Shown here in pieces: positions 58,578 to 64,000 of a DNA stretch of 64,000 nt. The stretch is from the NCBI RefSeq assembly GCF_000720175.1, contig NZ_JOIX01000005.1, forward strand, positions 1 to 64,000, written 5' to 3'. The stretch is from Streptomyces sp. NRRL S-337. GTDB lineage: Bacteria; Actinomycetota; Actinomycetes; Streptomycetales; Streptomycetaceae. The notes under the pieces were generated by a model that was given only the letters and a program-made list of their open reading frames with translations, was not told the origin of the DNA and did not search any database. Position numbers and translations under genes: made by a program. Each line of letters starts with the position of its first letter. Position 1 is the stretch's first letter.

Positions 58578-60416
58578 CTACCGCCGGTCGAGCGCCGCGT
58601 TCAGGGTGAGGGCCGTGTCGATGAGGGCGAGGTGGGTGAATGCCTGGGGGAAGTTGCCGAGTTGACGGCCCGTCAGGTCGATTTCCTCGGAGTACAGGCC
58701 CAGGTGGTTGGCGTATCCCAGCATCTTCTCGAACACCAGCCGCGCCCGGTTCAGGCGTCCCGCGCGGGCCAGGGCGTCGACGTACATGAACGTGCACAGC
58801 GAGAAGGTGCCCTCGGAGCCGCGCAGGCCGTCGGGGGAGGCCCCGGGGTCGTAGCGGTAGACCAGGCTGTCGCTGACCAGCTCCTGATCCATGGCGTCCA
58901 GGGTCGATGCCCATATCGGATCCTCGGGGGTGAGAAACCCGACGGTCGCCATGCGCAGCAGCGAGGAGTCCAGTACGTCACCGCCGTAGTGCTGGACGAA
59001 GGCATGCCGTTCCTCGCTCCAACCCTTGGCCATGACCTGCTCGTAGACGGCGTCCCGCTCGGCGCGCCAGCGTTCGGACGCCGACGGCCACCCCGTCGAC
59101 TCGGCGAGTCGCAGGGCGCGGTCGAACGCGACCCACGACATGACCCGGCCGTAGGTGAAGTCCTGGCGACCGCCGCGGGTCTCCCAGATGCCCTCCTCCG
59201 CCTGGTCCCAGTGGTCGGCGAGCCAGTCCAGGTCCGCCCGCATCGAGGTCCATCCCCCGTGCCCGACCTGGAAGCCGTGCCGGTGGGCGAAATAGATGCT
59301 GTCCAGCGCCTCGCCGTATATGTCCAGTTGGAGCTGCGACGCGGCGCCGTTGCCGATCCGGACCGGCGCGGAGCCCGCATAGCCCTCCCAGTGGTCGAGG
59401 ATCTGCTCCTCCAGGTCGGAGGAGCCGTCGACCTTGTACATGATGTTGAGCGGGCCGGTGTCCCCACCGCTGCCGGCCCGCTCCTTGACCCGGTCGCCCA
59501 GCCAGATGATGAACGCCCGGGCCTCGTCCGTGAAGCCCAGTCCCAGCAGGGCGTACACGGAGAAGGAGGCGTCCCGGATCCAGGTGAAGCGGTAGTCCCA
59601 GTTGCGTTCGCCGCCCAGTTGCTCCGGGAGAGCCGCCGTCGGGGCGGCCACCACGGCGCCGCTGGGGGCGAAGGTCATGAGTTTCAGTGTGATCGCGGAA
59701 CGCTCCACCACCTCCCGCCAGCGCCCGGTGTAGCGCGACTGCGCCAGCCAGGAGCGCCAGAACTCCACGGTTGCGTCGAAGAGGCGTTGGTGTTCGTCGA
59801 GGCGGACCTCCGTGGGCGGCCCCTCGCCGCCCATCTCCAGGATCAGCCCCCGCTGCTGCCCGGCCCGCAGGGTCAGCGAGAGGTGCAGGGCGGCATCCCG
59901 GTCCGTGAGAACGTCCATGAGCCGCTCGTCCTCCGGTTCGCGGATGGGGTGCACGGTGAGTTCCGTGCCGTCCTCCGCGACGAAGACCGCTCCGTGCTCG
60001 GTGATGTGCAACTGGTGGGCCGTACGCCCGTAGTTGAAGCGCGGGGCGATCTCGACCTCGAAGGACATGCTGCCGCGCACGCAGCGGACCATGCGCACCA
60101 GCCGGTGGCCGGCCGTGACCGTCGTCCCGGTCACGGGCATGAAATCGAGCACCTCACCGGCGCCCGCCTCGGTCATGAAGCGGGTCACCAGGATCGCCGT
60201 GTCGGGCAGGTACAACTGCTTGGTCGAGTGGGTCCGGTGCGCCGGCCGGACCGTGCAGTGCCCGCCCTTCTCCTTGTCCAGAAGCGCCCCGAACACACTC
60301 GGCGAGTCGAACCGTGGGGAGCAGAACCAGTCGACCACGCCCTCGGTGGTCACCAACGCCGCGGTCTGCAGATCGCCGATGAGACCGTGGTTCTCGATCA
60401 GTGGGTAGTCGTCCAT
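58578..60416 (-). CDS. Glycoside hydrolase family 15-like protein (trehalase/glucoamylase type)
   Basis: A 612-residue protein with the start DYPLIENHGLIGDLQTAALVTTEGVVDWFCSPRFDSPSVFGALLD, which is the hallmark of GH15-like actinobacterial proteins, and the catalytic region ERNWDYRFTWIRDASF, then YVDALARAGRLNRARLVFEKML and the final EEIDLTGRQLGNFPQAFTHLALI with its conserved Glu. Mycobacterial homologues include an intracellular trehalase. ATG 60416 has AAAGGGG upstream. No signal peptide, so it acts on cytoplasmic glucosides such as trehalose; glucoamylase activity is an alternative. Confidence 0.9.
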   Translation of the reverse strand: MDDYPLIENHGLIGDLQTAALVTTEGVVDWFCSPRFDSPSVFGALLDKEKGGHCTVRPAHRTHSTKQLYLPDTAILVTRFMTEAGAGEVLDFMPVTGTTVTAGHRLVRMVRCVRGSMSFEVEIAPRFNYGRTAHQLHITEHGAVFVAEDGTELTVHPIREPEDERLMDVLTDRDAALHLSLTLRAGQQRGLILEMGGEGPPTEVRLDEHQRLFDATVEFWRSWLAQSRYTGRWREVVERSAITLKLMTFAPSGAVVAAPTAALPEQLGGERNWDYRFTWIRDASFSVYALLGLGFTDEARAFIIWLGDRVKERAGSGGDTGPLNIMYKVDGSSDLEEQILDHWEGYAGSAPVRIGNGAASQLQLDIYGEALDSIYFAHRHGFQVGHGGWTSMRADLDWLADHWDQAEEGIWETRGGRQDFTYGRVMSWVAFDRALRLAESTGWPSASERWRAERDAVYEQVMAKGWSEERHAFVQHYGGDVLDSSLLRMATVGFLTPEDPIWASTLDAMDQELVSDSLVYRYDPGASPDGLRGSEGTFSLCTFMYVDALARAGRLNRARLVFEKMLGYANHLGLYSEEIDLTGRQLGNFPQAFTHLALIDTALTLNAALDRR

Positions 60417-60533
60417 CGGGGCGCCCCTTTCGGCGTGTGAGCCACCCGAACGCTGCCGCCCTCCGCCCAGCGTAAGGCGGGGGCCGGGTCCCGGCGCGCC
60501 GAGCCCGGGGCGGCGGTCGCGTGCCGACGGCCC

Positions 60534-60791
60534 CTACTGCGGGGCTTCTTCGTGGCGCACCGGCCCGCGCACCGGCCCGCGCACCGGCCCGCGCACCGGC
60601 CCGCGCGGCGCCACGGGCGTCGCTGCGGACGGAGGGTGAGGACGCACGAGGCACCGGGCTCGCTGCTCCAGCTCCAGCTCAACGTCGTCGTGCTGGTCCT
60701 GGCCATCCTGGGTGAGCTGCGCGAGCCCGGTCGACGTATTCGAGCGGCCGCCCTCCGGGAGGTGCGCCGACCAGCCGGTGTCCACTGCCAC
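60534..60791 (-). CDS. Possible small protein or gene remnant, 85 residues
   Basis: This frame has unusually good codon character for its size (third positions nearly all G or C until the repeats) and encodes an acidic, Gln-rich protein (LAQLTQDGQDQHDDVELELE) whose C-terminal GPVRGPVRGPVR comes from the 12-bp repeat array at 60555-60602. It lies 27 bp downstream of the hypothetical gene stop on the same strand. No ribosome site is visible before GTG 60791, so it may be a degenerate 3' gene rather than a functional one. No family recognised. Confidence 0.4.
   Translation of the reverse strand: MAVDTGWSAHLPEGGRSNTSTGLAQLTQDGQDQHDDVELELEQRARCLVRPHPPSAATPVAPRGPVRGPVRGPVRGPVRHEEAPQ
60555..60602. 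repeat. Four 12-bp tandem repeats GCGCACCGGCCC
   Basis: Perfect copies start at 60555, 60567, 60579 and 60591. The unit is in frame with the minus-strand small coding frame (GPVR repeats) and lies upstream of the GH15 gene. Confidence 0.9.
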
Positions 60792-60818
60792 CCGAGGCCG
60801 GGGGCCGGGGGCCGTCCG

Positions 60819-61355
60819 CTAGGCGCAGTCCGCGTCGAGCCGGTCGCCGTCCAGGTGCCGTACGAGCGCCTCGCGGTGCAGATCGGCGACCGGGGCGAGG
60901 AGGTCGGGGTGGCGCAGCAGGGCCGTGGCCCGGCGGTCGCGTTCGTCGGGACGGGTCAGCCGGCGGAAGTCGGGGGACGCCCCGGCGACGTGCTCACCGT
61001 CCGCGAGGGCGGCCACCGCGTCCTCGGCGAGGCGGGGGGTGGTGAGCAAGCAGGCCGCCCAGCTGGCCACGACCTCGTCGACCCAGCTCCGCCAGGCTTC
61101 CTCGGGGGCCTCGGGCCCGGACGCGTCGGCTCCGGTGAGCCAGTCCAGCCGGGCCGAGCCGCCGGGGCCGACCAGCGCGACCAGAGCGGCGTCCGCCGCC
61201 GTGGGGTAGCGCAGCCAGGCGGCGACCGTGACGGCCTGGCGCGCCTGGGCCTGCGCGAGGGCCGTGTCGAGGGCACCACCGGTGACGGGGTAGGAGCGCA
61301 GCAGCCACTGCGCGGTGGAGGCTATGACCGGCGAGATGTCGGCGGACAACGGCAC
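60819..61355 (-). CDS. Hypothetical protein, helical
   Basis: A 178-residue protein of strong coding character and all-alpha look: IASTAQWLLRSYPVTGGALDTALAQAQARQAVTVAAWLRY, then RLTRPDERDRRATALLRHPDLLAPVADLHREALVRHL. GTG 61355 has GAAGGGACCCC upstream. I do not recognise a family. It is divergent from the hemerythrin gene at 61749 and precedes the GH15 gene on the same strand, separated by the small frame and a 12-bp repeat array. Confidence 0.78.
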   Translation of the reverse strand: MPLSADISPVIASTAQWLLRSYPVTGGALDTALAQAQARQAVTVAAWLRYPTAADAALVALVGPGGSARLDWLTGADASGPEAPEEAWRSWVDEVVASWAACLLTTPRLAEDAVAALADGEHVAGASPDFRRLTRPDERDRRATALLRHPDLLAPVADLHREALVRHLDGDRLDADCA

Positions 61356-61748
61356 GGGGTCCCTTCTCTGGCGGCGCCGGCAGCGCCGGCATCTTCGGCG
61401 GCGAGGGCGTCCGGGGCGCGGAACGGGGAGGGGTGCGGAACGGGGCGGGGGCGCGGCCCGCGGGACCGGGCCTCCGGCAGCCTAGGCGCCCGGCCTATCG
61501 GGCGAAATGACGCAGCTCACGCGAAAGCCCATGAATTGTGTCCGCCCTCGTGACGGCATCCCCGCCGCCGTCCGTCACCCACCGCCTCCCCGTCCCCGCC
61601 TCCCCGTCCCCGCCTCCGGGTGACAACGCGGCGCCAACCAGGGCCAAGACGCCCCTCTCCCCGTTAGGAAGCGCCGTGCCCGGGAATCCGTGGTGAGGCC
61701 CGCAGCACGGTGCGCGGGCGGCACGGCCCACCGTTTCAGGAGGCACTC
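61356..61748. other. Divergent intergenic region
   Basis: This 393-bp gap separates the hypothetical gene and the hemerythrin gene. It holds two and a half copies of a 14-bp unit CCTCCCCGTCCCCG (61585 on) and GC-rich sequence. A clear promoter is not seen; the ribosome site AGGAGG lies just before ATG 61749. No gene is supported. Confidence 0.55.
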
Positions 61749-62312
61749 ATGGCACACGGCGGCAACATCATCGACGAGCTGACCACCGACCACCGCGAGG
61801 TCGAAGACCTCTTCCGCCGGATCGAGGCCATGCCCAGCGGCCACAAGGACCGCAAGAAACTCATCGACCAGGTCACCATCGAGCTGGTACGGCACTCCGT
61901 CGCCGAGGAGCAGTACCTGTATCCGGCGGTCCGCGAGCACGTGGCGAACGGCGGCCCGATGGCCGACAAGGAGCTCAAGGACCACGCCGAGGTCGAGAAG
62001 ATCCTCAAGAAGCTCGAAGGCTGTGCGGCCGACGACCCGCAGCTGGACCAGCTCTTCATGCTCCTGAAGGACTCGGTCACCAGCCACGTCCAGGACGAGG
62101 AGGCCAACCTCTTCCCCCAGCTGCGCGCGGTCTGCTCCGCCGACGCCCTGGACACCCTCGGCGACAAGATCCGTACCGCGAAGAAGATGGCCCCCACCCG
62201 CCCGCACCCTTCCGCGCCCGACACCCCGCCGGCGAACAAGCTGCTCGCGCCGGGGGCCGGGCTGGTGGACCGGGCCAGGGACTTCATCACCGGCCGTGGG
62301 AAGTCCGCGTAG
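61749..62312 (+). CDS. Hemerythrin-domain protein
   Basis: A 187-residue protein with a four-helix hemerythrin domain and metal ligands His15, His49, Glu53, His79, His113 and Glu117 (LTTDHREVEDLF, LVRHSVAEEQYLYP, LKDHAEVEKIL, SHVQDEEANLFPQ). Such domains bind a di-iron centre and oxygen, NO or iron, and act in oxidative or nitrosative stress. The tail (about 150-187) is Pro-rich and basic. ATG 61749 has TCAGGAGGC upstream. Near the cytochrome bd oxidase genes, it fits a redox stress setting but is not in their operon. Confidence 0.92.
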   Translation: MAHGGNIIDELTTDHREVEDLFRRIEAMPSGHKDRKKLIDQVTIELVRHSVAEEQYLYPAVREHVANGGPMADKELKDHAEVEKILKKLEGCAADDPQLDQLFMLLKDSVTSHVQDEEANLFPQLRAVCSADALDTLGDKIRTAKKMAPTRPHPSAPDTPPANKLLAPGAGLVDRARDFITGRGKSA

Positions 62313-62442
62313 CGGCGCTGCGGAGCGGCGACGGCAGCACGCCCGGCCGGGCGCAGACGCACGCCCGATCGCGGGCGTATCGTCCCGATATGGTCCATGC
62401 GCGGTGCGGCAGATGCGGCAACCGGCCGGGGAGGCTGACGCG

Positions 62443-64000
62443 GTGACGGACATCTTCGGGTCCGTCGCCGCCGGGGGCTCCGACATGCTGCTGGACGCCC
62501 CCCTGGTCCAGGCCGTCCAGGAATCGGGGGCCTCCGCCGGCCTGGTGTTCCTGCTGCCCCCGGGCGACAGCCGGCTGCACCTGACCGTCATGACGGGCAT
62601 CTCCCGGCGGATCGTCGCCCCCTGGGAACGGATGCGGCTGGCCGGATCGGTCCCGGTCACGGACGCGGTCCGCGAGCGGCGCCTGGTCTGGGTCGCCGGA
62701 CACGAGGAGATGGCCCGCCGGTACCCCCGGGCCGCCCTGGCCCTGCCGTACGCCTTCGCGCTGGCCACCGCGCCGATCACCGCCGACGGGACCGACTGGG
62801 GCGGCCTGGCGCTGCTCTGGCCCGGCTCGCACCCGCCGGACCTCTCCCCGCGCGAGCACGACAGCCTCCGCGCCTGCTGCCACCACCTGGGACTGCTGCT
62901 GCAACACGCCGCCGACACCGGCCACCCGGTCCTGCCGGGCCCGGAGCCGCGGATCATCCCGGCGCTGCGGACCCGCGCGCCCGGTGCGGCCGAGGCGCTG
63001 GCCGCCTTCGATTTCGCCGAGCGGCTGCCCGAGGGCGCTTGCGCGCTGGACCTCGACGGCCGGATCACCTTCCTCACCACCACCGCCGCGGAGCTCGTCG
63101 GCGCCACCGTCGGCGAGCTGCGCGGCGCGCTGCCGTGGGAGGCGCTGCCCTGGCTGCGCGACCCGGTCTTCGAGGACCACTACCGGGCCGCGGTCATCAG
63201 CCGGCAACCGGTGTCCTTCACCGCGCTGCGCCCGCCGGACCGCTGGCTGTCCTTCCGCCTCCACCCGGACGCCGGCGGCCTCAGCGTCCTGATCGCCCCG
63301 GCACCCACGGACCGGCCGACGGACCGGCCGACGGACCGGCCGACGGACCGGATCACGGACGGGCCCGCGGACCGGGCCACCGCCGCGGACCGTCCCGCGG
63401 ACGGCCCGGGCCCGGCCCGGCCGGCCGGGCCCGCCGGGCCGAGCCGGACGGACGTGCTCTACCACCTGCTGCACCTGGCCGCCGCACTGACCGAAGCGGT
63501 CGATGTGCAGGACGTGACCGAACGGGTCGCCAACCAGATCATGCCCGCCTTCGGCGTGCACGCCCTCGCCCTGACGACCGCCGCCGAGGGACGGCTGCGT
63601 ATCGTCGGCCACCGCGGCTTCACCGCCGACGTCCTGGACCGCTTCGAGGGCCTGCCGCTGACCGCCGACACCCCGGTCGTCCGCGTCCTGAGCAGCGGCG
63701 TACCCAGCTTCTTCGCCACCTTCGAGGACCTCAGACGGGCCTACCCCGAGGCCGTCCTGCAGGACGACATGGCCGCCTGGGCCTTCCTGCCCCTGATCGC
63801 CTCCGGCGCACCCGTCGGCTCCCTCGTCCTCGCCTACGACCGGTCGTTCCCCTGGGCCCCGCAGGAGCGCGCCATGCTGACCTCCCTCGCCGGGCTGGTC
63901 GCCCAGGCCCTGGACCGCGCCCTGCTCTACGACACCAAACACCGGCTCGCCCGCAGCCTGCAGGCCGGACTGCTGCCCACCCGCCTGCCCCGGATCCCCG
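62443..64000 (+). CDS. PAS/GAF protein with SpoIIE-type phosphatase start (partial)
   Basis: At least 519 residues are encoded up to the window edge. A GAF-like N-terminal region (VQAVQESGASAGLVFLLPPGDS, LRLAGSVPVTDAVRERRLVWV) is followed by a PAS-like segment (FAERLPEGACALDLDGRITFLT, ELVGATVGELRG), a Thr/Asp/Arg/Pro repeat (TDRPTDRPTDRP, from 12-bp DNA units at 63308-63348), a second GAF domain (DVQDVTERVANQIMPAFGVHALALTT) and, at the edge, HRLARSLQAGLLPTRLPRIP, the typical opening of a SpoIIE/PP2C phosphatase domain. Such proteins dephosphorylate STAS antagonists. GTG 62443 has GGGGAGG upstream. The gene is cut by the window end; GTG and ATG alternatives (62413) exist. Confidence 0.88.
   Translation, partial: MTDIFGSVAAGGSDMLLDAPLVQAVQESGASAGLVFLLPPGDSRLHLTVMTGISRRIVAPWERMRLAGSVPVTDAVRERRLVWVAGHEEMARRYPRAALALPYAFALATAPITADGTDWGGLALLWPGSHPPDLSPREHDSLRACCHHLGLLLQHAADTGHPVLPGPEPRIIPALRTRAPGAAEALAAFDFAERLPEGACALDLDGRITFLTTTAAELVGATVGELRGALPWEALPWLRDPVFEDHYRAAVISRQPVSFTALRPPDRWLSFRLHPDAGGLSVLIAPAPTDRPTDRPTDRPTDRITDGPADRATAADRPADGPGPARPAGPAGPSRTDVLYHLLHLAAALTEAVDVQDVTERVANQIMPAFGVHALALTTAAEGRLRIVGHRGFTADVLDRFEGLPLTADTPVVRVLSSGVPSFFATFEDLRRAYPEAVLQDDMAAWAFLPLIASGAPVGSLVLAYDRSFPWAPQERAMLTSLAGLVAQALDRALLYDTKHRLARSLQAGLLPTRLPRIP

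Noticed and set aside
1..64000. tRNA, rRNA, insertion sequence, prophage, integrase or biosynthetic gene cluster
   Set aside because: I looked for transposase, integrase, PKS/NRPS and cloverleaf signatures and saw none that I could support by reading.

Overview
The window is a very GC-rich actinobacterial chromosome segment, almost certainly Streptomyces. Coding frames have third positions that are nearly all G or C, GTG starts are common, several genes appear leaderless, and the gene families are typical of the genus (F420-dependent nitroreductase family, Streptomyces-type DUF families, TerD, SpoIIE-like phosphatase, partner-switch ATPases, MsiK-less sugar importers). I see no rRNA, tRNA, insertion sequence, prophage, CRISPR array or antibiotic gene cluster.

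Layout. 0.6-2.8 kb: a LacI-type repressor divergent from a ROK sugar kinase, with a perfect 12-bp operator between them. 2.9-5.1 kb: a membrane Ser/Thr kinase with an extracytoplasmic domain. 5.2-10.6 kb: a secreted GH27 alpha-galactosidase divergent from a three-gene sugar ABC importer that lacks its ATPase. 10.9-20 kb: housekeeping and regulatory genes: a kinase-Nudix fusion, an M20 dipeptidase, a geranylgeranyl-reductase-family enzyme, a DDN-family protein divergent from a TetR regulator over twin palindromes, and a two-component system preceded by a 26-bp palindrome. 20.2-22.7 kb: an MFS transporter divergent from a ROK regulator. 22.9-25.8 kb: a phosphotriesterase-family hydrolase, a DUF4865 gene and a TetR regulator, divergent from a SHOCT protein. 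26-30.4 kb: an anti-sigma-like ATPase, a small hypothetical, a Cds1-like PLP enzyme, an SRPBCC protein and a DeoR regulator.

30.4-31.9 kb is a 1.5-kb non-coding tract holding an array of 39-40-bp repeats, a G/C-tract hairpin that is also present inverted at the left edge of the window, and a strongly C/A-rich, G/T-poor leader. 31.9-37.6 kb holds the most unusual proteins: an alpha/beta hydrolase whose oxyanion and nucleophile motifs are about 600 residues apart with a polytopic membrane region between them, convergent with a parallel beta-helix fused to a CbbX/EccA-type AAA ATPase, and an Rv1733c-like membrane protein upstream of the latter. 37.7-39 kb is a partner-switch pair (MEDS-STAS plus HATPase). 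39-46 kb: MOSC, DUF6643, double-TerD, HpnB-like glycosyltransferase, racemase, membrane protein, Nudix and lipoprotein genes. 46.4-51.1 kb: a 3-hydroxybutyrate dehydrogenase-type SDR with a GAF/PucR-type regulator, CsbD, and an MHS transporter. 51.4-58.5 kb: DUF6215, then a one-directional run of redox genes (cyclase family, GMC oxidoreductase, SDR, cytochrome bd oxidase CydA-CydB). 58.6-62.3 kb: GH15 enzyme, small hypotheticals and hemerythrin. The right edge cuts a GAF/PAS/SpoIIE-type signalling protein.

A recurring theme is short tandem repeats of unrelated unit length in the gaps (8, 12, 14, 16, 17, 19, 24, 39-40 and 57-60 bp). A second theme is TAnnnT boxes 6-7 nt before the start codon, suggesting leaderless transcripts. 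Functions are assigned by reading motifs in the translated sequence; no database search was run.
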